64,000 nt of DNA from Circinella minor (GCA_016758965.1 JAEPRB010000133.1:1-64000); one strand, 5' to 3'. Shown: positions 25,378 through 37,390, counted from the stretch's first letter. Numbers and translations are program-made. Notes: a model not told the origin generated them from the sequence alone.

Positions 25378-26328
25378 TTAGAGTGCATAACTAGCGGTAC
25401 TGAATGAATAATCTCCGTCTTCTGATCCAGGTGTTTCTCCATTATGAGATGAACCTGATCCATTATGATCGTTATAAGGGACCAAATCCCATAATTGATT
25501 TTCATTATCACTATATTTGCGGTTGTACAGCAATACTACGGTTCCAGGTTTCGTCCAGTTTCCCTATTACATAACATGAAAAGTTAATCCATCTTCATCA
25601 CCATCACCATCACCATAGTGCTCTTTTCTCTTTAATAAAGTAGTAATTAAAACATACACGAATATCCAAGACAAGATTTGGATTGACTTGTGGATATATA
25701 AAGCCATCCTCACGATAATACCATCTTTGGTTCTGGGCATCTTCAATCATTTTACGTTTATACTGAATGACTTGTTTGTCATTCTCAAGAACACCTATAG
25801 ATCAAAGATTTACGTGCATTAATACTCTTTCTTTTTTATTATATTGATCTCTCTTTCAGAGTTTTCTTCAGCTATATTACCTCCTTGAATGTCGAGTACT
25901 TATAATATGCAAAAATGTATGTCATATGGAAAATGAGTAAGAAAAAAATCAGTTTTCCTTACACTTCGTTATTACTTTTGCGTTGCTGTGAAAAAATAAT
26001 CGATTTATATTTACCAAGTCCTGAGTTTTTATTTATCAAGTAGCCGTGGTCATACATCCAGAGTTGGTTATCGTTGTCACTCTCTTTCTTTGGCCATACG
26101 ACGATTTTCGCCGTAGACTAAAATAATACATAAATAGGTGTTAGTTGGTAATCATTGCTCTTGAGATAAAAAAAAACATCGACATACGCACACACGTATA
26201 AATCACTCGTTGAATCTTTTTTTTTATTTTTTATTTTTTACCTTTATAGAGTCCAAAGCGACATCAAGAACCATTTGATGTGAACATTTTGATTGAATGT
26301 AAAACCAGCCCGAGGGGAAGTTGCTCAT
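25378..26328 (-). CDS. Small beta-trefoil (ricin-B-fold) lectin-like protein
   Basis: Five exons on the minus strand: 26328-26242, 26117-26015, 25898-25881 (18 nt), 25794-25658 and 25563-25378. They give 176 aa in frame. Three internal repeats each end in the (Q)xW signature of ricin-B-type beta-trefoils: QLW at 47-49, QRW at 92-94 and QLW at 138-140, spaced about 46 residues apart. Each repeat also has an LD-(V/I) or similar carbohydrate-loop motif (VLDVALD, VLDIQG, VLDIR). The 18-nt exon encodes the second LDI loop, and skipping it would leave frame but lose the motif. There is no toxin catalytic domain and no signal peptide (the start is MSNFPSGWFYIQSK), so a cytosolic sugar-binding or scaffold role is likely. 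It is divergent with the GST gene across 392 bp. Sugar specificity is unknown. Confidence 0.88.
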
Positions 26329-26720
26329 TGTAAAAAGTAGTAGTAGCACACTGCTAGACTTTGCTACAATCCCCACAAAAACCAATCCTCTCAGTGTGTG
26401 GTTTGAAATTCCGCATCAAATAGTGGCTAGCCCTTTTTTGTATACCGAATTGATCTGCTATTGCTATTGCTTTGGTGGAGCACGCGTACTTCTATTTTAC
26501 TTTGTATCATTTTCCCATATATATGCCAAGTTAAAAAAAAAGCATGAAACAAGCCAAGACTTTTTTTTTTTTTTTCGAAAAAACAACATCTCTTTTTGGC
26601 TATATAAAGAAAAGATAATTTATTCGAAACTGCAACTTCATCTTCTACTTCACTTCTTCTTTATATCATACTTTCCCCAGTTTTTTTTTTTATTAATAAC
26701 AATACGTACTTCAGCATAAT
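26329..26720. promoter_or_regulatory. Divergent promoter region, lectin-like gene and GST
   Basis: A 392-bp head-to-head spacer. A TATATAAAG element at 26601-26609 lies about 112 bp upstream of the GST ATG and is a good TATA box. Poly-T and pyrimidine tracts follow it. No defined element is assigned for the lectin side. Confidence 0.55.
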
Positions 26721-27873
26721 ATGACAGTTTTGACAAACTTGAAATATTACTATCTTAATCTTGGAAGTAAGTTTTTCCGTTGATGAACAGCATATATTTT
26801 TCGTAGATATTATCCTATGCTATGTAACAAAAATCTAAAACTTGCCTCACTTCATGTGTACTGCTAAAATATATTAGCTCAAGGGCGAGGTGAACCATCT
26901 CGACTTCTGCTTCATGATGCAAACGTTTCTTTCGAAGACAATCGTCTCGAATTTCCTGAATGGATGGCTCTCAAAAGTGAGTTATCGAAAGAATATCCTG
27001 CTGCTGCGTTGCCATTATTAAAAACAGGAGATGGAGAATATTATGGTTTGAGTGGTCCACTCATGCGTTTTCTTTCCCATGAACTAGGTAATAAAAATAC
27101 TAGCAAATGTTGTTTGATATACCAATAATTACCCTTATTAATAAATTATCATTTCTTTGTGTATTATGATTAACATTTTACACAATAAATTACTCATTAT
27201 ACTCCTCTATAGGATACGATGCAGCTGGGAAAAAAGAAACCCATTTTATCGATCAAATTGCAGATCTTTCAAGCGACTGGCTTCAAGACTGCATTCGTTT
27301 GTTTTTCCAACCGGTAAAATTACAAATATTCTAATGCTAAATATAGCTTTTCTCACATTTCCATTTGTTGTATAAATTGTATATAATTAGGATCAGAGAG
27401 ATTTTCATAACAAAGTTTTCAAACCTAATCATCTTGGAAGAATGGAGAGTATGTATGGTTACCATGCTGATGGTCCTTATGCTTTGGGTAAACAGGTAGA
27501 GCACTCTTACTATTTGGTCGTAATTGCATTATTCTATTTTATAACAGTCTCTGATACAAGTAAAAACATTACTACTGCTACTGCTACTACTACTATAGAT
27601 TACGTATGCCGACTTTATGGTTTATTCCGTCTTGCGGCAGGATAATTTAGTGAAAGATCTTAATGAGGTGCGTGCATGAATAACGCACCGTAAAAAGATC
27701 CTTTTTTTAAAAAAAGTTTATGTATTAGTTATAATCTAATAATATTTTTTAAATAGAAAGAGAATCCCAACTTGTCCAAGTTTGTTCAAGCATTTGAGGA
27801 TCGAAAGAATCTAAAGGAGTACATTGCAGCTTTTCCCAAGGATGAGCAGCCAATTGTTATACCACTTGAATAA
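26721..27873 (+). CDS. Glutathione S-transferase (sigma-like)
   Basis: Six exons: 26721-26766, 26878-27087, 27213-27313, 27391-27495, 27599-27667 and 27757-27873. They give 215 aa in frame, a usual cytosolic GST length. GSTs conjugate glutathione to electrophiles. The N-terminal thioredoxin-like domain shows KYYYLNLGTQGRGEPSRLLL, with candidate catalytic Tyr at 9-11 and the RGEP motif, and a glutathione-site segment ALPLLKTGDGEYYGLSGP with the cis-Pro. The C-terminal helical domain has GPYALGKQITYADFMVYSVL. The pattern is like sigma-class or nematode-type GSTs, by impression. A decayed paralogue lies directly downstream in the same orientation. Confidence 0.92.
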
Positions 27874-28912
27874 TAACAAAATGGGTAACAACGTAATAAT
27901 AGGCCATATTCTGATATAGTGGCATCTACCCCTATCTTTACTTTCTTTCTATTTCTATTCCATCCTATAATCTGAATCACTTTAACACGTTTAATATCTT
28001 TCTAAGCAGTAGGTCTATTAATAAATCAACAAGCACGCTGGTTTATATACTTTTATTTGCGTTTGATTAGTTTATATTATACATTAGTTTGCATATTATT
28101 ATACTATCGCTTTTTTAATTACTACAATCTTTTGTTCTGGTCTGTAAACAATATAATGTCAATGTTACTCATCATACATTGTACTTTCATGATTTATTTT
28201 AACATTGAAAAACAATCGAAATTTTTTCGTGAAAATTCCATATAAGATGAAGTGAAAAAATTAAGAGTCTGTTGGAGATGTACAAAGCGCGCTATAAACA
28301 AACATTGGTCATATGTTTGCTATTTACAAAAATCAATCATTTTAAGAAATACAGTTTTACCCACCAGTGTCTCTTTTGTATAAACAATGCTATATACAGT
28401 GAAAAAAAAATTGACAATATCGTATTTATAGTAGTAACAAAAAAAATAAAATGTTCTATTTTCGCATGTAATTTTTTTTTTTTTGATGTTCCATTCCGTT
28501 ATCATTATTACATGATCAGATATTATACCCGTAATAAAACACACGATGGGTCAACTATTTCTTATGATTTGCCACATAACAGAACTGAGGCGCAGCTTAA
28601 AAACTACGCTTTTTGCTCGCAGGATTTATGCACAGCCACAATAACGTTAACGGAAGCTCGGGAAAAAAGATAACTGCTAAATATGGACTACAATAAAGAG
28701 TGGATACGTTGGAAAAAGATGTGTTCCGTTAATTACGAGATGCTACGCTTACTAATTTAACCAAAGTTAGTCATGATGAACAGACAAAAAGAATATAAAT
28801 CGGAAGGTGTTCAATTTGTCAGTGTCATTAAAAGGAAATGAAAAAGTATAAAAATGAATATAGTGCGCGTCACTCTTTTCACTATAATATTGAATTTTTT
28901 AGAATATAATTT
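27874..28912. other. Spacer between the two GST copies
   Basis: No gene is supported. A 28272-28673 open frame contains a slightly protein-like end (THDGSTISYDLPHNRTEAQL) but starts in AT-rich DNA and has no recognisable family. Confidence 0.4.
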
Positions 28913-30080
28913 TTTTCAAAGAGTCTAAGATCTTATACTTTGACATTGGAAGTGAGTGAAAAAAAGTACCACTGCCTAGCTTGTCGGTATTATTCATTGA
29001 TTCGCTGTTTCCAATTTTAAATTACATTAATCTAGCACGTGGACGTGGTGAAGCAATCCAGCTTTTGCTTCATGATGCTGATGCTAAAATCCATGATAAA
29101 CGTGTCGGTTTTAAGAATGGGAGGAGATCAACCCAACACTATTTGGAAGTATCTTGTGGCTGTGCTTCCATTTATTGAAACTCACGATGGTCAGTATTTT
29201 GGGGCGAATCTTGGGCAAAAACCTTGGTAATTTATATAGTAATACAGAAATACTGTCAGTAATCATATATATAATCAAAATCCAGATGTTGTTATTTATT
29301 ATTTCACAAAAGAATAAAAAAAATGAACATATACTTTAAAAACAATACTTAGTAACTAGCATATATTTTTTTACCTATACTTCTTTAAATTATTATTCCA
29401 GTAAATTTGAGAATGATCAATTTATCGAACAGACTGCATATCTTGCAAGTTGTTGGATACAAGACCACATCAAGATATTCTTTTCAGTAGTAACAAACCC
29501 AAAATATTATTAACTTTCCAATAGAAACAAAAAACATTAGCTTATTGTTATTATCTACCATTGCATGCCATCAATCACCATAAATAAATTAACTATGATA
29601 TCAGATAATACAAAATCAAGCAAAATATCATAATGTAGAAGAAACACCATGCCATCTTCCTAGATTTGAAAGCATTTATGGGGCGCGCACTGATGACCCT
29701 TATTCACTTGTTTCTCAGGTATAGTTACACGTAATAGTTTATTTATCTAATTCTTGGAATACAATATTTTATAATATATTACATTGAGATACATACTATC
29801 ATGTATAGATCACATATGCAATTTTTATAGTTTATCACATAATCAGGCAAGAGAAATTGGTAGGCAAACTTCATGTAAATATACATTATTTAACAAAAGT
29901 GAATATAAAGCAATCAAGTCATTAGTTGCTAACAAACATATGTAATAGTTCCATCCAAATTTAAATGCGTTTGAAGAACGTCCAAAAATTAAGGCACACA
30001 TTGCAACACTGCCTAAACAAAAACCCGAGCTTATGACTAACTATGATATAATATCCTTAGATCAACAACTGGCTGAATAA
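28913..30080 (+). pseudogene. Decayed tandem copy of the GST gene
   Basis: Exon remnants match the upstream GST in order: 28913-28951 (SKILYFDIG), 29036-29226, 29402-29489, 29605-29718, 29809-29874 and 29949-30080. Matches include RGRGEAIQLLLHDA against QGRGEPSRLLLHDA, FIEQTAYLASCWIQDHIKIF against FIDQIADLSSDWLQDCIRLF, and SIYGARTDDPYSLVSQ and ITYAIFIVY against ITYADFMVY. Introns are at equivalent sites. The first exon has no in-frame ATG, and the second changes frame at least once, between the first half (frame of 29038) and LPFIETHDGQYFG. So it is most likely a pseudogene. The last four exons are still open, so decay may be recent or the first part mis-modelled. Confidence 0.7.
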
Positions 30081-32044
30081 AATATTTTGCAACAATAAAT
30101 GGGCGCATGTAGCTATGCAAAAAGCTGGCGATAACAAAACCGCTAATTAAGCTCTACTTTCTTCCGAGGATATGTTGTTACTTGGCAATATATATATATA
30201 TATATACGTTACATCATGTTTTCGTATACGTTTACCATAAGTCCATATTCACTCTATAACTTTTATCTCCTTTTCTTTTGTAATAAAAATCTAACATACG
30301 TATTGAATACCTTTATTTATTTATAGTTGATAGTTAAATAAAAATTTAGTATGATAGTATTTACTACGGTTCCAAAAACTTATTATTTTGTCACTTCATA
30401 AGTATTATACTTACATACACTAAAATGCTTTAGAACCTATGTGTTTCTCCTGATAGAATTAATTCTTTTATGAAAAACTTACATTGTTGCGATGCCATGT
30501 ATCAGTATCATGTTGTCCTTTGAAGAATACTGCTAATAGTCATTAAGTGGTGTCTTGTTTATACTTGATTTACAACCAAGTAGTAGTTTGTATTATAACA
30601 AAACTATATTCTTGAAACATTTCTTTACAATAAATACAAAGTGTGGCTGTAATTACCTTTTTTTATTGTAGTGCCAGCTAGTTTTTCTCGTACATAATCT
30701 CATGTCTCTATAAAGTAGCACATACTTATCCAAACAAAAAAGCTTCCTTTTTAATACAAAAAAATAATAATAGATATATAGCACAGTCCATGTTAAATGT
30801 GCACACCTCGTTGTTGATTAAGATAATTAAGGAATCTTTGACTGACACAGCCTGACACAAACATATCTTCAACAAACAAGCACCGAAGTGTGACACTAAA
30901 TTTCTGTAAACGCTGCTAATCTACCTATATTGACGCGCGCATATAGTTTTCATGTAAAAAAACACACAATAAACCGAGAGAAATACATTAAAAAATTAAT
31001 GGTTTGTTAACCTTTAATAAAAAGATCTGTTTGCTAAATAATAGCCAATTTCTATATTATGGAAATGATGAAGATGTGGCATACATTATTGATATCATAT
31101 ATTTAAAAAAAGAAAAAACAGGAACGCGTAGTACTCGCAGTTATATCTGTATTTAATACGAATATACCTATACATTATTTTAAGCAGGTGTAACGTTCTT
31201 TATTGTTGAAGAACTAACCACTAATGTAGTTAACGTTGTCACCAACTAATTTTTTCTTGCTATTAACACTTACTATAAAGTATCGTCCTTATTTGTCTTT
31301 TTTCCCCTAAATACATTAAATTTTACCAAACTTGCTTTTAAAAGATTAATATCATGACATACTATTTGTACATTTTTTGAAGACATATCAGTTGTATTTC
31401 CTTAATATATTACTATAATAATATTATTATTATTATTATTTTATAGGTATATGTTATGTTAAAAAGCTATTCAAAAGAAAAACTGTGGAACTCTTAAATA
31501 AAAAGAAAATTGTACAGAAAGATTCACGGGGAAAAGATTATCGCTTATTTGCTGAGAAGCTTGTATCAGTTTGTTTGATGTATAAAAACCCCAATTTGGA
31601 CAAGTTTCTTTTTTTTTTCTTAACAACAACAATAAAGCAAAAAAATAAATAAGATATAAATGCTATTAATAAGCTTAATATAGAAGAAAATGTTATTTAT
31701 TCCGTTAATAATGGATGAGGAAGGGCAGACAATCACATTATTCAACAAAAAAAAGCATGGTGCGAACTCTGACCTGCAGTCATACTACATGCGCTTGTGC
31801 TTTTTGGTTCTACACTATTCTGTTTAATAACCTCAAAAAGAATATAATAAATGTACTACATGCCCAAGTAGAATGATATATTTTGCTACTACGTAACATA
31901 TGTAGATATAAATAATACATTTATTTCACAAACTAATAGAAAAACCTGGTGTGGTGTTACAATATCTGTAATAAAGAATAAGTCAGTGATAATTTAAAAT
32001 TGTGGATGGCTAAAACAAAAGTGGCTCATTAATCTTACAAGAAA
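30081..32044. other. Long AT-rich non-coding stretch
   Basis: No gene is supported. At 31447-31640 the plus strand stays open for about 60 codons (KTVELLNKKKIVQKDSRGKD, then AEKLVSVCLMYKNPNLDKF) without a start, a possible relic exon. (TTA)n occurs near 31422-31440 and (TA)n near 30189-30206. Confidence 0.4.
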
Positions 32045-32054
32045 TATATAAAAG
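32045..32054 (+). promoter_or_regulatory. TATA box of Gly-rich peptide gene 1
   Basis: TATATAAAAG lies about 105 bp upstream of the ATG at 32159. The two other family members have similar boxes 66-97 bp upstream of their starts. Confidence 0.5.
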
Positions 32055-32158
32055 AGAACAAAACGAAAAGAAGACTGTATTTTTTTCTGTATCATTTGCC
32101 TAACGTCAGCTCTTAGGCTTTCTTGTTTATAATACAAGGTTTTCTGAATATTTTTAAC

Positions 32159-32500
32159 ATGCTCAACAAATTTCAACCTTTATATATTTTGGCTATTCTT
32201 GTGAGCTTGATTAGTTGTATGTCCATGCGTAAGTATTATACATAATATTGACTATGTGTTGTTATCAGCGCAACTTTGTTGAGAAAAAGAAAAAAAAACT
32301 CAACTGGCTAACAGCTCATTTATAATTATATTCTATCCGTGTTGATGTTTGCTCATTGATTAGCTGCACTTGCTAAAAGAGGTGGTGGAGGCGGTATCTC
32401 TATTGGTGGTTCATCCGATGGCATTTCTTCTTTTGATCTTGATCTTCAATCAGTACTTGTCGCTGTAACAGGAGGGGCATTTTACTTCATGTTCCAGTAA
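32159..32500 (+). CDS. Secreted Gly-rich peptide, family member 1
   Basis: Exons 32159-32228 and 32364-32500 give 68 aa in frame. Residues 1-26 form a signal peptide (MLNKFQPLYILAILVSLISC). A dibasic Lys-Arg (28-29) follows directly, a possible Kex2-type processing site, then a Gly run. A hydrophobic C-terminal stretch (LQSVLVAVTGGAFYFMF) ends the protein. The intron is phase 1 and lies at the end of the signal-peptide coding region, exactly as in the two related genes at 34477 and 37456. The stop overlaps a possible donor (CA|GTAAGG), so a further exon cannot be fully excluded, but the length matches the paralogues' C-termini. It is the most diverged member; function unknown. Confidence 0.65.
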
Positions 32501-34380
32501 GGAGTACTATTTAACTCTATCTTACAAGCGATATCTCGCTCAGATGCATGGATCATATATATTATTTCATTGTAACATTTTCAGATTATTTGTGCATATT
32601 TATATAATTACATAATAATATAAATATAAATAGTATTTAATTTTAATCATATCATAGTTATGTTTGTTATTAGTGCATTATTTGCATGTAGAAGATACGA
32701 GAAGTATACAATACTTTGCATATAACAATACAATAAAATAAAATAAAAACATGTTAATTGATAGTATAAAGTAATATATATCTTAACAATGTAATTTTTG
32801 TATACTTTTGTGTTATATTCTGATCGAGCAATATAGCGGGCCAAAAATTATCGATGGTTTCATTTGTTACTGTTACGTATATATTGTGTTGTTTTACCAA
32901 TTATGCACCTTTCCCGCCCCCATCAGAAACAAATCGACTGACTCGATACGATTATTATCTGTCTTTAGCCATAGTTTATATAAATGTTTGTATAAAATAT
33001 TTTAGTTATAACTATTATATATATGTGCGTTTTTAAAGGCACACAAATACAATCATGCATCTGTTGTTTTATTTAGCTAATACAAGTAACATGCCCCCTT
33101 GGTCAAATTGTAGAAAGCATACACTACATTTTACTATAATAAACTAATAAGGTGGTATTTGTTTTTCTTTTGCTTCTACCTTTATTTCTTTTGTCATTAT
33201 TCTCTAAGAAACTCCTAGAATGGTTCATAATAGTACCATGGGACATTTGTCTTGCTTGCGTGTTTATAACCCAACACTATAAACTACGGCGATTTAGTAA
33301 CAAAAGCTACATTATGAAAGCTTGTTCAATTTATAAAAACGTGACATCGCTGTAATAATGATCTTAATATAATTATTACAATTATAGGTATCTAGCATCT
33401 TGTTAAAAAATAATGAATCGAGACTGAAAGCTCAGCAGATAAGCATACTGCTTTTAGCAGCGACTTTTCGAAATTAACTTAAATAGTAAAATTCATAAAG
33501 TATTAAATATGAAAAAAAAAAGTTTGTTGGTAACACAGAGGGGTGTTTTTTTATCATGTTACAGATCATGTTTAGTCGTGTGATAAAAAAAATTGTAAGA
33601 TTATTAGTACAATTTATATACGAGAACCAAATGTACGGCTTTAAGTGTTTCTGAAAAATAACCCTTGAAAGCTCATTGAGTAACGCTGACGAAAGGCGAG
33701 ATCCGAAAAAATTTCTGATCTGTGTAACAAACGAACAATTGTTTACTTGATAAAAATGCTGTGTAACGTTATATACAGTTAAAACAGCTAAAAAAACCAG
33801 GATGGTACACAATTACTTTTAATGAATTTGTCTAACGTGGCTTCTTTTATTATTAACTGTAGATACCTAGTTTTAACAGGTGAAGCAAACAGATATATGA
33901 AACCAGATAGATTTTTGCTTTTAATTACCCTTTTATACTTGTCTATTACATTACAGATTTTGCACATAAATAATGCCATCGATTTGCCAATATAAAAACT
34001 ATCATGATAATAAAAAAAATTTCTCTCCCCATGTTGCATGAGTAAAGAAAGCATTATTGTTTGCTAATATTTGTACAATTCATATACATTTAAAATTATC
34101 TTACGTTGGTACTATAATACTATTAAAGAACAGCACAGCCTCAATACAGAGGTACAGTTGTATGCGCCGTAGTTTTTTAAATTACTATGTTTGACCATTT
34201 AGGTATGTCGCAGTCACAAGGACTGCACTGGTTTCCTTCTGTTAAGGGTTGTGCAACCATTAAATTCATATTGTACACTTCGTCCTCCTTTGAAACAATT
34301 ATTTTCACAAGTTCGAGAAATCAAGAATTTTCGAGTTTTCATGATATAAGCTCGGGATTTTTCATTTTTGTCAATATATA
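32501..34380. other. Intergenic, no gene seen
   Basis: AT-rich sequence between members 1 and 2 of the Gly-rich peptide family. Short ORFs at 33152, 33474 and 33788 have no support. Confidence 0.5.
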
Positions 34381-34388
34381 TATATAAG
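34381..34388 (+). promoter_or_regulatory. TATA box of Gly-rich peptide gene 2
   Basis: TATATAAG at the end of a TA run, 96 bp upstream of the ATG at 34477. Confidence 0.5.
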
Positions 34389-34476
34389 GGCAACGATTGA
34401 AATTGACAGCCTCTTCTTTCTTTTGTTTTTACTTTTCAATACATATTGTTATACTATTACACCAAGACTCAAAATC

Positions 34477-34939
34477 ATGCGCTTTTATCTTTTAGCTTTC
34501 TTTACCCTGATCTACTTGACCCAATGTATGTTTATAATGTATTTTTTATTATATATCACTATGTACAGTTTACTGACCATTTGTTTATATCTATCTTTAC
34601 TTTCTTTTAGTCACAATGGCTGGTAAGGGTAGCAGCGGTGGAGGTGGAGGTGGTGATAACAGCAGCGGTAGCAGTAAGTAGAGAAATATATATCGGAACA
34701 TCTTTCTTTCTACTACTTCAATAAGAGAATCGCTACGACTCATCTTTTTATTACAAATATGAATAGGTGGTGGCGGTGGCAGTGTTGGCGGTGGCGGTGG
34801 CAGCTCCGGTCAAAATGCCACTCAATCAGCAGCTATGTCTATGTATGCTGCTCCGAACTCACAAACTTACCTGAATGTTCAAAACGTCATTATGGCTGCG
34901 GCTGTGCTAGCTCTTGCACAAAATCATCTTTCCCACTAA
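34477..34939 (+). CDS. Secreted Gly-rich peptide, family member 2
   Basis: Exons 34477-34525, 34611-34673 and 34767-34939 give 94 aa in frame. An N-terminal signal peptide (MRFYLLAFFTLIYLTQ) is followed by a Gly/Ser linker region of about 45 residues (GSSGGGGGGDNSSGSS, then GGGGSVGGGGGSS). A conserved C-terminal module follows: SMYAAPNSQTYLNVQNVIM, then AAAVLALAQN. Member 3 shares this module as NSMYSVPNAQSYFNVQNILM. Both introns are phase 1 and match member 3. The hydrophobic end after VQN could be a membrane or assembly segment. No known family was recognised; a cell-wall or secreted role is inferred only from the signal peptide and composition. Confidence 0.75.
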
Positions 34940-35536
34940 TTTTATAATATATTCTTGTTGTACACTATCTTAATTATGTAATTAAAAAAATATTGAATAT
35001 TAACCCATATTTTGGTATTATATACAAAACGTTCATTGTAGTGTTGCAACAAACTTCTATAAGATCAATATATGCTTTGTTAATTATTATTGTGAAATCT
35101 AGATTTACTATCAAAGATAAATCGAAAGGCTTTAATTACCGTGTATTCTTTTTGTCTTGAGTACCTAGATCATTCTTATTAATTATTGTAACACTGTCAT
35201 TAGTAATTGATGTTAGGACAACAGATATAGTTTCTCGTTTACAAATATACGTTTCATTGTAGTTTTAATTCAATGTCTCAAATAAAAAGTAGATTAAAGC
35301 TTATTTTAGAGAGAAAAATGACCAAATGAATGCTGCGTCGAAATAAAACATATACGCTCGAGTCCAATACTGTCAGACAAAGGGATATAAAAAACTCTAA
35401 GACGATAAGGAAAAAAATGTTAAAGGAAAGAATAAAGTAGAAGAACTAAAATAAAGAAAAGCGGTTGTAGAGAATTCTAGAGGCGCTTTTTTTTTTTGTA
35501 TGGTATGGCATATAAAAGGAAGACGATGAAATAAAG
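34940..35536. other. Intergenic, no gene seen
   Basis: 3' flanks of Gly-rich gene 2 (plus) and the hypothetical minus-strand gene, which converge here. Confidence 0.5.
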
Positions 35537-36088
35537 TTAAATTACTTCATGAGGTGATGCAGCGGTCGTACTGTTATTAGTATTGTTATTGATGGTAATG
35601 GTGGTAGTTGCTACTGTATTGTTGTTGGTGTAAGCAAATGGGGGGGGATGATACTTCACCAGATTGTATCCAGTTGCGGAAGAGTCTTCCAGGATCGGGA
35701 TCTTGAATGTTGGTAAAATCTTCACTTGGGTGGCAGTTGAAGTTAATACAGTATTATAAAGTATATCACATAGTTGAGACCATATCCTATTCCAATATTG
35801 TTGGTGTCGTTGTTCTTGTGGTGGTTTTTTTGGTAGCTTGTTTAGTACATATAAGATAGGGTCAATAGTGGCAGTAAGAGGTACTTCGAGTATATCATGT
35901 AAATCAAAACATTTGATTATGTGATCAGGTGTGGTAACATCATCATCACGGTTGCGCAAGCAAAGTACAGGTTTTTCTGGAAGAAAAACAATGTGCTGAC
36001 AAACTACGCGGCTTCTTTCCCTTGGCGTCATAGGTAACCATAAAATTGGGTCAAATAAAAAGTAAGATAACAGATATCCAGTTGCCAT
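35537..36088 (-). CDS. Hypothetical protein, possibly a C-terminal exon
   Basis: Open frame of 183 aa. The codons look protein-like (LPMTPRERSRVVCQHIVFLP, then DHIIKCFDLHDILEVPLTAT). The N-terminal 20 residues are hydrophobic (TGYLLSYFLFDPILWLP) and could be a membrane segment. The C-terminal 35 residues are an Asn/Thr-rich tail. The frame stays open upstream of the ATG (RDFFIG-M) to a good acceptor (CACATAG|A at about 36107), so this may be the last exon of a longer gene. No upstream exon in a compatible phase was found. No family recognised. Confidence 0.5.
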   Translation of the reverse strand: MATGYLLSYFLFDPILWLPMTPRERSRVVCQHIVFLPEKPVLCLRNRDDDVTTPDHIIKCFDLHDILEVPLTATIDPILYVLNKLPKKPPQEQRHQQYWNRIWSQLCDILYNTVLTSTATQVKILPTFKIPILEDSSATGYNLVKYHPPPFAYTNNNTVATTTITINNNTNNSTTAASPHEVI

Positions 36089-36107
36089 TCCAATGAAGAA
36101 GTCCCGT

Positions 36108-37383
36108 CTATGTGATCAAAAAAATAAGATTGACACTAAAAAAATTTTGATCTCAAAAGGTTCTAGAAGATTAAGCGCTACAGCACTTATGGTCAGATCG
36201 ACTTCTGAATAATTTTTCTAAATGATTTTGCTCATACAAAAAGTCATAAAAGTTTACCAGACAAGATAGCTATAGTAAAACATGACATTTGATAAAAAAA
36301 ATAATCATGTACGTATACCCTCGCTTGTACACCAAGGAAGAGCAGCAATACCGTGTAATACATAAGTACTTTACATACTAATTTTATTGAAGCCGAAACA
36401 TTCGCGCTATATAATCTGAAAAATATCTTTAATGTGTATGATAAATCATGTAGACATTTATGCATTAGTTCAATGTAAGATATTCTATTAGGTAAAGCTA
36501 TGATTCACTAAATAAAAAAATTGACTCCAAGAGAATTCCAACAAAGTATATAAAACTGTACTTTACATAAGAAGGACATTTCGCTAATCAGCTACCACTT
36601 ACAAGGAAAATTGTATATATATAACTGTAGGTTAAAGATTTATATTATATACATATTATTCAAAAAGTAAAGTATAATTTTGATAGTGTGGCTAAATACA
36701 TGTGGCGTCAACGGGATAAATACTTCATATCCACACAGTATATGTTACCTGCACATCCAGTTTTCTCATCATGAGCTCATCAAGTTATACTATAAGCATC
36801 AATTTTTTGCTTTGGCCTATTATCTCCTGACGAATGATTATAGTCTATTTACTACTTTAATACAGTCGGTAGTAAAAAAAAAACCATACATCAGTAAAAA
36901 TTTCAATTTTGTTAACCAAGTAAATATAATGGCACGAAAAAGTTGTAATTTGATTAGTGTAGTATTGCTACAAATTATACCAGTCATTCGACGAAAGCTT
37001 TTTCCCAAACTTGTGTTAGAGGATAAAACAAAAGATGTTTTTTAAATATTCTTCTTCTTGGTTCTCGTTTTGAACTCATTGCAGATACCGACGATGTTTG
37101 TGTAACTTGGTGTTTTTATTCACCAATATAAATATACGATACGACCTAAAACTTTATCAAACACATGTTTTTATTTTTATTTCTGCGCCACACCGATAAC
37201 CTGTGTGTAACAAAATGATGACACTATATTCATTTTACCAAGCTACCTGAGCCACTCACCATAGAACCTAGCAAGAAATTTTAGTCTAAACACCACATGA
37301 ACACGGAAACAATCGATGCTGAGTTAACATGATATTATTCACAAGGTGAACCCCAGATAAATATATATATATATATATTAAAA
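36108..37383. other. Intergenic, no gene seen
   Basis: Possible upstream exons of the hypothetical minus-strand gene were sought here without success. The plus-strand frame 36680-37045 does not start with ATG and has no features. (TA)n lies near 37362-37379. Confidence 0.4.
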
Positions 37384-37390
37384 TATAAAA
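37384..37390 (+). promoter_or_regulatory. TATA box of Gly-rich peptide gene 3
   Basis: TATAAAA, 65 bp upstream of the ATG at 37456, just after a TA microsatellite. Confidence 0.5.

Noticed and set aside
25378..26328. Ricin-type toxin gene
   Set aside because: Only a single 176-aa beta-trefoil lectin-like domain is present; there is no catalytic chain and no signal peptide.
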